Assembly: GCA_003220535.1 (NCBI GenBank)
Contig: QHSU01000094.1
Location: 1-59,873 of the forward strand
Direction of reading: 5' to 3'
DNA length: 59,873 bases
Source: Candidatus Rokuibacteriota bacterium
GTDB lineage: Bacteria > Methylomirabilota > Methylomirabilia > Rokubacteriales > CSP1-6
Under the pieces are notes generated by a model, which had not been told where the DNA came from, searched no databases, and worked only from the letters and a program-made list of their open reading frames with translations. The number at the start of each line of letters is the position of its first letter. Within the stretch, counting starts at the first letter, position 1. Positions 40,915 through 50,499 of this stretch are shown in pieces. A program made the position numbers and the translations under genes.

Positions 40915-42747
40915 TCAACGGGGAGCGGCGCCGCTCCCCCCGACGCTAATCGGTAGGGTGACCCGCACGGTCGTGCCGCGGCCCGGCTCGCTGTCGATCC
41001 GGAGCTGCCCGCCGTGGGCGAACACGAGGTGCTTGACGATCGCGAGCCCCAGGCCGGTGCCGCCGAGCTCACGCGACCGGGCCTTGTCGACGCGGTAGAA
41101 CCGCTCGGTGATCCGCGGTAAATCGGCCGGCGGGATCCCGATGCCGGTGTCGATCACGTCGACTTCGATCTGGCCATCGGCCGGCTCCTGAACCTGGACC
41201 GTCACGCGGCCGCCTTCGGGTGTGTACTTGACGGCGTTGTCGACGAGGTTGATGACGATCTGCATGAGCCGATCGCGGTCCGCGGGCACGGGCGGCAGGC
41301 CGGGGGACACGTGGCTCGTCAGCGTGACCTGCCCGCTGGCCGCTTTCGAATCCATGATGGCCAGGACCGCATCGACGACCTCGTCCAGGCGCGTCGGCGC
41401 GAGCTTCAGGGAGACCCGGCCCATCTCGATGTTCGACAGATCGGTCAGGTCGTTGAGGAGCCGGCCCAGCCGCTCGGTATGACGAAAGACGATCTCCAGG
41501 AACCGTCGGGCATTCTCCCGCTCCTCGAGCGCGCCCGACAGGAGCGTCTCGAGATAGCCCTGGATCGCGGTCAGGGGCGTGCGGAGCTCGTGCGAGACGT
41601 TGGCCACGAACTCCGTGCGCACCTGCTCGAGGCGGCGCAACTCGGTGACGTCGTGCAGGACCATGACGACCCCGACCTCGTCGGCGGCGAGACGGAGCGG
41701 CACCGCATTCACCTGGACGCGCCGCTCGACCGGGCGCGCGAGGTGCAGCTCGCGATGCGACACGCTGCCCTCGCCCGCCGCCCGACCCTCGCGAAACAGC
41801 TCGTGGAGCTCCGTGTTGCGGATGACCTCCAGGAAGGGCTTCCGCTCGCCGCGCGTCGCGTCCAGGCCGAACATGGCACGCGCCCGCTCGTTCAAGAGAA
41901 GGATCACGTCGCGGCCATCGACGGCGATGACGCCCTCGATCATGCCGTCGAGAATCGCGGTCGCCTTCGCCTGCTCGTGCCCGAGATCGTGGACCTTCTC
42001 CCGAAGCCGCGCCGCCAGCCCGTTGAGCGCGCGTCCGAGCGCGCCGATCTCGTCGGGCGAGCGGATCGGGGCCCGGACCGTGAAGTCGCCCTCGCTCATC
42101 CGGCGGGCGATCGCCTGCATCTGCAGGACCGGCTTGGTCACGCGGCGGGCCACGAAGAGACCGATCCCGAACGCGACGCCGAGAGCGACGATGCCCCCGG
42201 CGAGCATGACCCGGTGGATCGCCGCGTACGACGCCGTCACCGCTGCCAGCGGCAGCGCCACCCGGATGACGCCGATCACCCTCCCACCGTCGACGATCGG
42301 GAGCGCCACGTAGAGAAGCGAATGGCCGATCGTCGCGCTCGTCCTCAGGTCGCGCCCGACCCGGTCGGCGAGGGCCGCGCGCACCTCCGCCCGCGCGGCG
42401 TGGTTCTCGACTCGGGGCAGATCGTCGACGGCCACCTCGGAGTCGCCCAGCACGCGCCCATCGGCGCTGATCACGGTGACGCGCGAGCCGGTCGGCCGCG
42501 CCGCGCGCAGCGCGAAGGCGCGAAACTCGGCCGGCGGGGCGTCGCGAGCCACGAGGGCCCGCGCCTCGTCGTGCAGCAGCCGGCCGATGCTGGCGAGCTG
42601 CGCCTCGAGGGTTTCCACCGCGAACGTCTCGAGCGCGCGGGTCAGGTACAGGCCGGCGGCGGCGGTCGTGAGGGCGACGAAGCCGACGAGGGTCAGGGTG
42701 AGCTTCCGCGCGATGCTGCGCCGGAGGAAGTGAACGAAGCCGCCCAT
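40915..42747 (-). CDS. phoR: PhoR-like membrane sensor histidine kinase
   Basis: The protein has 610 residues. Helix 1 (KLTLTLVGFVALTTAAAGLYL), a periplasmic sensor of about 130 residues, helix 2 (VMLAGGIVALGVAFGIGLFV), HAMP (ITKPVLQ-like VTKPVLQMQAIARRMSEGD), PAS (ILDGMIEGVIAVDGRD), HisKA with phospho-His FVANVSHELRTPLTAIQG and HATPase (NLVDNAVKYTPEGG, DTGIGIPP, GGTGLGLAIVKHL). The ATG overlaps the stop of the response-regulator gene (ATGA). Similarity to PhoR and the PhoB-like partner suggest phosphate sensing. Confidence 0.88.
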   Translation of the reverse strand: MGGFVHFLRRSIARKLTLTLVGFVALTTAAAGLYLTRALETFAVETLEAQLASIGRLLHDEARALVARDAPPAEFRAFALRAARPTGSRVTVISADGRVLGDSEVAVDDLPRVENHAARAEVRAALADRVGRDLRTSATIGHSLLYVALPIVDGGRVIGVIRVALPLAAVTASYAAIHRVMLAGGIVALGVAFGIGLFVARRVTKPVLQMQAIARRMSEGDFTVRAPIRSPDEIGALGRALNGLAARLREKVHDLGHEQAKATAILDGMIEGVIAVDGRDVILLLNERARAMFGLDATRGERKPFLEVIRNTELHELFREGRAAGEGSVSHRELHLARPVERRVQVNAVPLRLAADEVGVVMVLHDVTELRRLEQVRTEFVANVSHELRTPLTAIQGYLETLLSGALEERENARRFLEIVFRHTERLGRLLNDLTDLSNIEMGRVSLKLAPTRLDEVVDAVLAIMDSKAASGQVTLTSHVSPGLPPVPADRDRLMQIVINLVDNAVKYTPEGGRVTVQVQEPADGQIEVDVIDTGIGIPPADLPRITERFYRVDKARSRELGGTGLGLAIVKHLVFAHGGQLRIDSEPGRGTTVRVTLPISVGGSGAAPR

Positions 42748-43439
42748 CACGCTCGGTCCGCTTCGAGCCGATAGCCCACCGTCTTGACCGTCGCGATCCG
42801 GCTCCCGGCGTCGCCGAGCTTGGCCCGCAGGCGCCGCACGTGCACGTCCACCGTCCGCGATTCGATCTCGTCCGCGCGGGCGTAGCCCCACACGCGGTTC
42901 AGGAGGTGCTCGCGAGAGAGAACGCGCCCGGCGGCCTCGAGCAAGGCCTGCAGGAGGTCGAACTCCTTGGGGGTGAGCTCTACCGCTCGCCCGTGGAGGG
43001 TCACGGCGTGGCGCGCCGGGTCCAGCGCGACGGGACCCGCCGAGAGCACGCGGGGCGCGTGATGCGGGCGCGAGCGTCTGAGGACGGCCCGCACCCGCGC
43101 CACCAGCTCCTTCGGCGAGAAGGGCTTGCCCACGTAGTCGTCGGCGCCGACCTCGAGCCCGACGACGCGGTCGACTTCGTCGGACTTGGCGGTGAGCATG
43201 ATGATCGGCACGGCCGCCGTGCTCGTGTCGCTCCGGAGCCGGCGGCACACTTCGAGCCCGTCGAGCTCCGGGAGCATGAGGTCGAGGACGACGAGGTCGG
43301 GAACCGCCGTCTTGGCTTCCCGCAGCGCGTCCGGCCCGTTCGTGGCGGTCCGGCAGCGGAAGCCGTCGCGCTCGAGGTGCAGGACGACGAGCCGGCGGAT
43401 GTCCGGCTCGTCCTCGACCACGAGAACATCGCGGGCCAT
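42747..43439 (-). CDS. PhoB/OmpR-family response regulator
   Basis: The 230-residue protein has a receiver domain (VVEDEPDIRRLVVLHL, phosphoacceptor DLVVLDLMLPELDG, GKPFSPKELVARV) and a winged-helix effector (ELTPKEFDLLQALL, RTVDVHVRRLRAKLG). Coupled to the downstream kinase. It is a second PhoB-like regulator beside the one at 30414; the two share architecture but differ clearly in sequence, so they may serve different stimuli. Confidence 0.9.
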   Translation of the reverse strand: MARDVLVVEDEPDIRRLVVLHLERDGFRCRTATNGPDALREAKTAVPDLVVLDLMLPELDGLEVCRRLRSDTSTAAVPIIMLTAKSDEVDRVVGLEVGADDYVGKPFSPKELVARVRAVLRRSRPHHAPRVLSAGPVALDPARHAVTLHGRAVELTPKEFDLLQALLEAAGRVLSREHLLNRVWGYARADEIESRTVDVHVRRLRAKLGDAGSRIATVKTVGYRLEADRA

Positions 43440-43442
43440 CGC

Positions 43443-44189
43443 CTACTGGCGACAGGCCCTGAAGTTCGCGTAGTCCCCCTGCGCCGCCGAGCCGGTGTCG
43501 TCGGCGTCGGTCAGCACGGCGATGCCGGCGGGCTTGGGCGTCTCGTTCACTTCGAAGTACTTCTTGTAGTCGTTGCGCGCGTTCACGCGCTCCTCGACCC
43601 ACTCGCCCTTCTTCTCGGGCGCGCCGGTCCGCAGCACCCGCACCTGGGTGAGGCCGGAGTTCGAGTTGAGGCGCGTGCCGGCCGGGACCTTCTCGCTCCA
43701 GACGTACTTGACCGCCTTCGGCCCGGTGACGCGCGAATAGGGCACGAGCATGTAGACCGCCAGCACGCTGTCGTTGGTCTTGGTCTCGCGCTCGTCGCCC
43801 CCCTTGGGGAACTCGAGCGGCCGCCAGGACCACGCGAGCACCGGGTAGGCATTGAGATCCCACTCCTGCTGCTTCGCCGCCTGGATGCCGAGACCGCGGG
43901 CGGCGGCGTGCAGGAAGCGGTGCCCCGACTCCTCGGCCACCCGGTAGACGTCCTTGCCGGCGTCCTTGCGGGGCTTCCAGTCGGGCGGAAACTCGCCGAC
44001 CTTCGCTTTCGAGAAGTCCTCGATCGTGATGCAGTCGGGCTGCGCCGCGGTGTCAGCCGACCCCACGGCGAGCAGGAGGCAGGTCCCCACGACCATCGCC
44101 AGCCGTCTGATCGCCCTCGCCCCCGCGATCGAGTCGTTCACGTCGCGCCCGGCGAGATCTTCCTTCGTCTGGGGGTCGGCGGGTGCCAT
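43443..44189 (-). CDS. DUF3047 domain protein, exported
   Basis: The protein has up to 248 residues. A hydrophobic signal (LAMVVGTCLLLAVGSADTAAQ) precedes the DUF3047 domain (FSKAKVGEFPPDWKPRK, VLAWSWRPLEFPKGGDERE, KYVWSEKVPAGTRLNS). A lectin-like beta sandwich is probable for the family; function is unknown. The start at 44189 leaves a long N-terminal lead; an internal methionine directly before the hydrophobic stretch is plausible. It precedes the response regulator gene by 3 nt. Confidence 0.8.
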   Translation of the reverse strand: MAPADPQTKEDLAGRDVNDSIAGARAIRRLAMVVGTCLLLAVGSADTAAQPDCITIEDFSKAKVGEFPPDWKPRKDAGKDVYRVAEESGHRFLHAAARGLGIQAAKQQEWDLNAYPVLAWSWRPLEFPKGGDERETKTNDSVLAVYMLVPYSRVTGPKAVKYVWSEKVPAGTRLNSNSGLTQVRVLRTGAPEKKGEWVEERVNARNDYKKYFEVNETPKPAGIAVLTDADDTGSAAQGDYANFRACRQ

Positions 44190-44225
44190 GCCAGAAGGCT
44201 AGCACACGCCGACCCCCGGGTGCCG

Positions 44226-45875
44226 CTAGTGCCTGAGGACGCGCTGGCAGATCTCGAACGTTTCCCGGAACTCGCGCACCGCGCGCTGATAGTGGCCCGC
44301 GCGGAGGGCGGCCAGGCCCTCGTTGAACTCCTTCTGAGCGTACTTCACGCGATAATCACGCGCGCCGACCTTCGCGGTCGCCTGCGTCAGCTCGCTTTGG
44401 GCCGCGTCGCGCGCCACCGCCGCCACGTTGGCGTCCGCCCGCGCTCCGAAGAGGCGGTCGACCAGCGAGGCGATCGTCCGGTTGGCGGTGTCCAGATCAC
44501 TCTTGAGCTTGGCGTTCTCGGCCGGCAGCGTCCCCAGTTGCTGCTGCAGACTGGCGACCTGACTCTGCAGGCCAGCAACCTGGCTCTGTAGCGCGGTGTT
44601 CTGGGTCTTCAGCGCGTCGTTCTGGTTGTTCAGATCCAGGAGCGCCGCGTTGGCGGCCGCGAGCCGGGACGTCAGCGCCGCAACCTGGTTGGTCAGGTCC
44701 CCGATCGTCGCGTTCGCGGTTCGAAGCTGCTGCTGGAGCGTCGAGATCGTGTCGTTTGCGGCCGCAAGGCTTCGCTGGAGACTGTCGATCTGGGCCAGGA
44801 GCGGCGCGATCTGGTCGTCGCATGAGGCCGCAGTGCTGGGCGCGCCCCCGACGAACGCGCCGAAGACATCCGGCCGAATTCCGACCGGGACGCTCGCCAC
44901 CACGGTGTTCGTCGCCGCGTCGATCGCTGACACTGTCGCCGTGTCGTGGTTGCCGACGAAGATGCGCGCGCCCGTGGGATCGGTCGCGATGCCGAGCGGA
45001 CTGCTCCCGACCGGCAACGGAACGTTGGTCACGACCGTGTTCGTCTGGGCGAAGATCACGGCGACGGTGTCCTCGAAGGAGTTCGTCACGTAGACGAGCG
45101 TTCCCGAGGGGCTCACCGCGATGCCGTCCGGCATACTCAGTAGTTCGGTGCCGATCGGCACCGTGGCGACGACGGCGTTTGTCGCTGTGTTGATCACGGA
45201 GACCGTCCCTCCGTTGTTGGCGACGTAGACGCGCGTCCCGGTGGGGTTTACCCCGATGCCCATTGGCGAAAAGCCCACCGGGATCGACCAGCACGTCGTC
45301 GGAGAGCACCCGCCTGGCGAGCTGGCGTCGATCACGATGACGTTGTTGCTCAGAAAGTCGGTGAGGTAGACGCGTGGGCTCACCGGATTGACCGCGATTG
45401 CACCGCTCAGCGATCCTCCCGTGACGAACGTGGCCATGACCGCGTTGGAGCCCGCGTCGATCACCGAGACCGTCCCGTCGCTGTTGGCGACATAGACGAG
45501 CGTGCCGGCCGCGTTCACGGCGACGCCAAGGGGCTGAACGCCGAGTGACACCGTCGTTGAGACGCTCCTGGTCGCGGTGTCGATCACCGACACGCTCCTC
45601 GAGGCGGAGTTGGTGACGTACGCGCGCGTGCTCGCCGGATTCACCGCAACGCCTAGAGGGTTTCGCCCGACGGCTATGGTCTGGACGACGGTGTTGGTCG
45701 CGCCGTCGATCACCGAGACGTTGTTCGAACCCGAGTTCGCTACGTAGGCGAATGGCGCGGCGCCCGCCACCCCAGCAATCAGAGCGGTCAGCGACAGCGC
45801 CAGCAGACCGACGAGAATTCCGGAAACGCGCGTCGTTCCGGAAAATCGCTTGGGGAGCGGGCGTTTAGTGTTCAT
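44226..45875 (-). CDS. YVTN beta-propeller protein with C-terminal coiled coil
   Basis: Length is 549 residues. Signal peptide (VGLLALSLTALIAGVAGA), then seven blades of the YVTN/YncE type (AYVANSGSNNVSVIDGAT; VYVANSDGTVSVIDAGSN; IFVGNHDTATVSAIDAAT) to about residue 325. A long heptad-patterned coiled coil follows (AALTSRLAAANAALLDLN, VAGLQSQVASLQQQLG), ending in a short TPR-like segment (EFNEGLAALRAGHYQRAV). Exported, probably cell-surface or periplasmic; no catalytic motif. Confidence 0.82.
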   Translation of the reverse strand: MNTKRPLPKRFSGTTRVSGILVGLLALSLTALIAGVAGAAPFAYVANSGSNNVSVIDGATNTVVQTIAVGRNPLGVAVNPASTRAYVTNSASRSVSVIDTATRSVSTTVSLGVQPLGVAVNAAGTLVYVANSDGTVSVIDAGSNAVMATFVTGGSLSGAIAVNPVSPRVYLTDFLSNNVIVIDASSPGGCSPTTCWSIPVGFSPMGIGVNPTGTRVYVANNGGTVSVINTATNAVVATVPIGTELLSMPDGIAVSPSGTLVYVTNSFEDTVAVIFAQTNTVVTNVPLPVGSSPLGIATDPTGARIFVGNHDTATVSAIDAATNTVVASVPVGIRPDVFGAFVGGAPSTAASCDDQIAPLLAQIDSLQRSLAAANDTISTLQQQLRTANATIGDLTNQVAALTSRLAAANAALLDLNNQNDALKTQNTALQSQVAGLQSQVASLQQQLGTLPAENAKLKSDLDTANRTIASLVDRLFGARADANVAAVARDAAQSELTQATAKVGARDYRVKYAQKEFNEGLAALRAGHYQRAVREFRETFEICQRVLRH

Positions 45876-46069
45876 GCCCGGGAGACAGTGCAGCGTCGAT
45901 GCCAGGGGGGAGATTCGCTGTGGGTTCCGGGGATAGACGCGGAGTTAGCCGCGAGCGAGAGTCAGAACGGCGTGACGGAACGGCAGCCGCTGGCGCATTT
46001 CGTCAGTCGGAAATTCGGCCGGAAATTCGCCGGTCGAGAGGTTGGCGACGTCGGTCGACGGGCGCGGCG

Positions 46070-47479
46070 CTAGCGGCCGCGCCGCCACCAGTGGTGCACG
46101 AGATTGTCGACGACCTCACCCAGCTGCCCGATGGTCCGGCATTCTCGGACGAAGTCGCACGACGGAGCGTAGAGCGGCATGACGCTGTCGCCGATGCCCC
46201 AGCCCCACTGACCCTCCGGGTTCAGCCAGATGATCCCCTTCACCCGCTCGCGGATGAGCCGCAGCGCCCACGCCTGAGGGTCGTTGTAGTTGTTGCGGGC
46301 GTCGCCCAGCATGAGGATCGTCGTCTTCCGGTCCAGCGACTCCAGCTCGGTCTTCGCGAACCGGCTGAAGGCGAACCCGAAGTCCGACCGGCAGTGGTAG
46401 TCCACGGGGGCACCCTTGAGCGCCCACTCGATGGCGCGCTCGACCGGGTAGGTGTTGAAGGCCTGAGTGACCTCGGCGATCTCGGAGACGAAGACGTACG
46501 AGCGCACCCGGCTGAAGCACTCCTGGAGGCTCCAGACGAGCTGCAGCATGAAGCGGGAGGCGTTGCGGACCGAGTCCGACACGTCGCAGATCGTGATGAG
46601 CTTCGGCTTCTCGCGGTGGCGGCGCTTGAGGAAGATCTCCATCGGCACTCCACCGTACTGGAGGCTCTTGCGGGTCGTTCGCCGGGAGTCGAGGCGACCC
46701 TTGTGCTCCTGCCGCTGGCGCAGCGCGAGCGCGTCCTTGATCTTGCGCGCCAGGCGGGCCACGACGTTCTTCATCTGCGAGATCTCGTCGGGGGTCAAGG
46801 CGAAGAGCGGCTTGTCCGAGAGGACCTCGCGCGTGAGCTTCTCGCCCTGGCGGTACGCCCGACGCTCCAGCTCGCGCTCGACGTGCTGGCGGATCATCCG
46901 CTTGAACGCCTCGAGCCGCAGCTCGAGGTAGTTGCGGATCCGGGCCAGCTGGCCGGGATCGAGGCCGCGCGCCTCGAGGGCCTTCATGATCCGCTCGAGA
47001 TCGCCCTCGATGGCGGACCAGTCGAAGCGATCCGAGATCCGCCGTGAGAAGAAGCCGACCTGCAGGAAGTACATCAGCCGCTCGAGGCCCGCGTTCTGGC
47101 TGCCCGAGCGGATGGCCATCTCGAGCTCGCTCCCCTGCCCGCGCATCAGCAGCTCGGTCAGCTCGTCGAGCTCCATCCCTTCGTCGGCCAGGAGCTCGTC
47201 GAGCAGATCCTGCACCCGGGGGTCCTGAGGGCCGAGCGCCTTCTTGAGCCCTTCCCCGAGCGCCTCGAGGTCGAGGAAATACAGGTTGAAGAGGCGATCG
47301 AAGGTCGCCTGATCGCGGAACTCCTTGATCAGCGTCGCGGCCAGCGTGGACTTGAACGTCTCGCGGTCGGAAAGGCCCACCTCGGCGCTCGCCGCGAGGG
47401 CGTCGAGCGCCTCCGAGGGCGAGATGCGGATCTCGGCCCTGCGGAGGTCGCCGATGAACTCGAGGATTCGCTCGTCCAT
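46070..47479 (-). CDS. VWA-domain protein of the CoxE type
   Basis: The 469-residue protein has a helical N-terminal region and a C-terminal von Willebrand A domain. The MIDAS is modified to CDVSDSVRNASRF (D-x-S-x-S present), with later TILMLGDARNN. CoxE-like proteins pair with MoxR AAA ATPases as chaperone modules that insert metals or remodel enzyme complexes. The MoxR gene lies just upstream on the same strand with a 43-nt gap. No CO-dehydrogenase genes are in the window, so the client is unknown. Confidence 0.87.
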   Translation of the reverse strand: MDERILEFIGDLRRAEIRISPSEALDALAASAEVGLSDRETFKSTLAATLIKEFRDQATFDRLFNLYFLDLEALGEGLKKALGPQDPRVQDLLDELLADEGMELDELTELLMRGQGSELEMAIRSGSQNAGLERLMYFLQVGFFSRRISDRFDWSAIEGDLERIMKALEARGLDPGQLARIRNYLELRLEAFKRMIRQHVERELERRAYRQGEKLTREVLSDKPLFALTPDEISQMKNVVARLARKIKDALALRQRQEHKGRLDSRRTTRKSLQYGGVPMEIFLKRRHREKPKLITICDVSDSVRNASRFMLQLVWSLQECFSRVRSYVFVSEIAEVTQAFNTYPVERAIEWALKGAPVDYHCRSDFGFAFSRFAKTELESLDRKTTILMLGDARNNYNDPQAWALRLIRERVKGIIWLNPEGQWGWGIGDSVMPLYAPSCDFVRECRTIGQLGEVVDNLVHHWWRRGR

Positions 47480-47522
47480 CAGATTCGCCGTCGGGGCGCC
47501 GTCGCGCCCGACGCTCGGCCGC

Positions 47523-48431
47523 TCACTCTGCGAGGACCTTGTCCAGCGAGCTCTTCACGCGCTCGAGATCCTTCTCGTGCTTGACCAGCATCGTCAGCGT
47601 GGACTCGACGAGCTCCGGGTTCAGCTCCCGGGCGTTGAGGATCACGAGCGAGCGCGCCCAGTCGAGCGACTCCGAGACCGACGGGAGCTTGCGGAGGTCC
47701 ATCGCGCGAATCTTCTGGACGGCGGCAACGACCGCCCGGGCCAGATGCTCGGGGATTTCCGGCACCTTCAGGCGGATGATCTGCAGCTCGTCGGCCGGCG
47801 CAGGAAAGTCGATGAACAGATGCAGGCACCGGCGTTTGAGTCCGTCGGAGAGCTCCCGGGCGTTGTTCGACGTCAGGACGACGAGCGGGATGTGCTTGGC
47901 CCGCACCGTTCCGAGCTCGGGCACCGACACCTGGAAGTCCGAGAGCACCTCGAGCAGGAACGCCTCGAACTCGGGCTCGGCCTTGTCGATTTCGTCGACG
48001 AGCAGGACGACCGGCTGCTCGGCCAGGATCGCCGAGAGGAGCGGGCGCGGCGAGAGGAAGCGGAACGAGAAGAACGCGTCTTCCTGACCCGCGATCTTCG
48101 CCACCGCGTCGGGCAGCGACGGCGCGTCGGCGATCAGCTCGCCGATCCGGTCGCGCAGGAGCTGCGTGTAGAGGAGCTGTTTGGCGTACTTCCACTCGTA
48201 GAGCGCCTTGCCTTCGTCGAGCCCCTCGTAGCACTGCAGGCGGATGAGCGGGCGCGCCGTCATCTCGGACAGCGTTTTTGCCAGCTCGGTCTTGCCCACA
48301 CCGGCCGGCCCCTCGATCAGTACCGGACGGCCCATGCGCGCGGCCAGGAACACGACGGTGGACACGCGGCGGCTCGCGATGTAGCGCGCGTCCCTGAACC
48401 GCTGCTGGACTTCCTCGACGGACTCGAACAT
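47523..48431 (-). CDS. MoxR-family AAA+ ATPase
   Basis: This 302-residue protein has Walker A LIEGPAGVGKTELAK, Walker B PVVLLVDEIDKAEPE, sensor 1 LVVLTSNNARELS and the arginine-finger region LKRRCLHLFIDFP. Start at the Met of MFESVEEVQ, preceded by GGGAG; an in-frame ATG exists at 48464. It works with the VWA protein encoded next. Divergent from the M48 protease gene. Confidence 0.9.
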   Translation of the reverse strand: MFESVEEVQQRFRDARYIASRRVSTVVFLAARMGRPVLIEGPAGVGKTELAKTLSEMTARPLIRLQCYEGLDEGKALYEWKYAKQLLYTQLLRDRIGELIADAPSLPDAVAKIAGQEDAFFSFRFLSPRPLLSAILAEQPVVLLVDEIDKAEPEFEAFLLEVLSDFQVSVPELGTVRAKHIPLVVLTSNNARELSDGLKRRCLHLFIDFPAPADELQIIRLKVPEIPEHLARAVVAAVQKIRAMDLRKLPSVSESLDWARSLVILNARELNPELVESTLTMLVKHEKDLERVKSSLDKVLAE

Positions 48432-48517
48432 GGTGGCTCCCTTACCCGAGTGAATTTCTCTCATTGTAGCAGGCAGTTCGGCGACTTCGGCCCGCCGACC
48501 GACGTGTACAATGCCAC

Positions 48518-49618
48518 ATGACCGACGCCCCGCGCTACCATCGCCTCCAGCTCCGTTTGACGCTCCTCGGCCTCGGCCTCTCGCTCGCGTACCTCCTCAC
48601 CGTGCTTCTGACGGGCGCGAGCCTCGTGGTGGCTCACTGGGCGGCACGCCTCGCGCCCGGGCGCTGGGGCCAGGTCGCGCTGGTCGCGCTCGTGCTCGGC
48701 GCCGGGCACGGCGCGCTCGGCCTTCCCGTGACGCTGATCCGGAGCTACTGGCTGCCGAGACGCTTCGGGCTTCTCCACCAGCCGCTCGGCGGATGGCTCG
48801 CGGATCGCGTGAAGGCGATGGTAATCGGCGGGGTGCTCGGCCTCGCGGCCCTCGAGCTCGTCTACGCTCTCCTCGCGGTGACGCCGCTCTGGTGGCTCGT
48901 GGCGGCGGCGATCTTCATCGGCGCCCAGGTCGCGTTGACGGCCGTGCTGCCGGTCTGGATCGTTCCGCTCTTCTATCGCCTGGTACCGCTCGCCGACGAC
49001 AGGCTCCGCGAGCGGCTGCTCGCCCTGGCGCGCCGCGCCGGCGTCGACGCGATCGGGGTCTTCGTGGCCGACCAGTCGAGGAAGAGTCGCACCGCCAACG
49101 CCGCGGTGGTGGGCCTCGGCCGCACTCGACGCATCATCCTCTTCGACACGCTGCTCGCCGAGTTTCCGCCCGAGGAGATCGAGTCGGTGCTCGCCCACGA
49201 GCTGGGCCACCACGTCCACGGCGACGTCCGCCGCGGCCTCCTGGTCCAGGGCGTGCTGATGCTCGTCACGTTTCGGCTGGCCGCGTTCGGTCTCGACGCC
49301 GGCGGCGCGCGCTTCGGGCTCGCCGGGCCCGCCGATCCGGCCGGGCTACCGTGGCTGGCGCTCGTGGCACTGGCGCTCGGGCTGGTCCAGCTCCCGCTCG
49401 GCAACGGCTTCTCGCGGTGGATCGAGCGCCAGGCCGACGACTTCGCCCTGGCCACGACCGGCAATGCCCCCGCGTTCATCGGCGCGATGGAGCGGCTCGC
49501 CCGCCTGAACCTCGCCGAGCGACGCCCCAGTCGACTCAAAGAGATCGTCCTCTACTCGCACCCGGCGCTCGAGCGCAGGATCGCCCGCGCCACGATGGAC
49601 CGAGGAGGCCTCGCATGA
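48518..49618 (+). CDS. M48-family membrane metallopeptidase (Ste24-like)
   Basis: The protein has 366 residues. Several membrane helices (LTLLGLGLSLAYLLTVLL; GVLGLAALELVYALLAV; AAAIFIGAQVALTAVLPVW), the zinc motif LAHELGHHVHGD around residues 226-237 and the third ligand glutamate in FSRWIERQADDFAL. Ste24/CaaX-type peptidases act on membrane proteins or lipidated peptides. Its stop overlaps the next start (ATGA). Confidence 0.9.
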   Translation: MTDAPRYHRLQLRLTLLGLGLSLAYLLTVLLTGASLVVAHWAARLAPGRWGQVALVALVLGAGHGALGLPVTLIRSYWLPRRFGLLHQPLGGWLADRVKAMVIGGVLGLAALELVYALLAVTPLWWLVAAAIFIGAQVALTAVLPVWIVPLFYRLVPLADDRLRERLLALARRAGVDAIGVFVADQSRKSRTANAAVVGLGRTRRIILFDTLLAEFPPEEIESVLAHELGHHVHGDVRRGLLVQGVLMLVTFRLAAFGLDAGGARFGLAGPADPAGLPWLALVALALGLVQLPLGNGFSRWIERQADDFALATTGNAPAFIGAMERLARLNLAERRPSRLKEIVLYSHPALERRIARATMDRGGLA

Positions 49619-50499
49619 CCGCCTGCCGCCAGACGCTCCGCGCGCTCGTCGCGAAGAAGGGGGGACTCGTGGTTCCCGGCGCGTACGACGGCATCTCCGC
49701 CCTGCTCGTGCAGCACGCCGGGTTCCCGGCTGTGTACATGACCGGGTACGGGACCGCCGCCTCGCGGCTCGGCCTGCCCGACCTCGGATTCGCCGGGCTC
49801 GCCGAGATGGCCGACCACGCGCGGAACCTCGCGGCGATCCTCGACGTCCCGCTCATCGCCGACGCCGACACCGGGTACGGAAACGCGTTGAACGTCCGCC
49901 GGACCGTCCAGACCTACGAGGCGGCAGGGGTGGCGGCGCTCCACATCGAAGACCAGATCACGCCCAAGCGATGCGGCCACCTCTCTGGGCACCAGGTCAT
50001 TCCGCGCGGCGAGTTCGTGGGAAAGATCCGCGCCGCGGTCGAGGCGCGGACCGATCCCGACCTGCTCATCATCGCGCGCACCGACGCGATCTCCGCGGTC
50101 GGCCTGGACGAGGCGCTCCGTCGCGGCGAGGCGGTGGTCCGGGCGGGCGCGGACGTCCTGTTCATCGAGGCACCGCGCACCGAGGCGGCGGTCGAGTCCG
50201 TAGCGCGCGCCTTCGATACCCCCCTTCTCTACAACTACGCGCCCGGCGGCCGCTCGCCGCTCCTGCCGTTCGCCAGGCTGCGCGAGCTCGGGTTCGCCGT
50301 CATCCTCCTCCCGGTGGACACGTTGCTCGTCGCGGTCCAGGCCATCCGCGGATTTCTCGCCCAGGCAAGGGCGCGCGACGACGTGCAGGGGCTCACCGAC
50401 CTCTACATGCCGTTCGGCGACTTCAACGAGCTGATCGGCGTGACCGCGCAGCTCGCGCTGGCCGAGCGCTACCGGGACGACGACCGCGCGGCGACGTAG
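49615..50499 (+). CDS. PEP mutase/isocitrate lyase superfamily enzyme
   Basis: This 294-residue TIM barrel has PGAYDGISALLVQHAGF, YMTGYGTAASRLGLPD, metal site IADADTGYGNALNV, HIEDQITPKRCGHLSG with the lyase-type K-R-CGH, and IIARTDAISAVG. Members cleave C-C bonds of (methyl)isocitrate or malate-like acids, or decarboxylate oxaloacetate. The CGH loop favours a lyase. Coupled to the M48 gene by ATGA, an unusual pairing with no evident shared role. Its 3' end overlaps the convergent rmlD-like gene by 31 bp. Confidence 0.87.
   Translation: MTACRQTLRALVAKKGGLVVPGAYDGISALLVQHAGFPAVYMTGYGTAASRLGLPDLGFAGLAEMADHARNLAAILDVPLIADADTGYGNALNVRRTVQTYEAAGVAALHIEDQITPKRCGHLSGHQVIPRGEFVGKIRAAVEARTDPDLLIIARTDAISAVGLDEALRRGEAVVRAGADVLFIEAPRTEAAVESVARAFDTPLLYNYAPGGRSPLLPFARLRELGFAVILLPVDTLLVAVQAIRGFLAQARARDDVQGLTDLYMPFGDFNELIGVTAQLALAERYRDDDRAAT

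Noticed and set aside
48511..50499. 662-codon frame covering the M48 protease and the lyase-like gene
   Set aside because: The first half is the wrong frame of a protease with HELGHH; the true lyase start is the ATG overlapping the protease stop.
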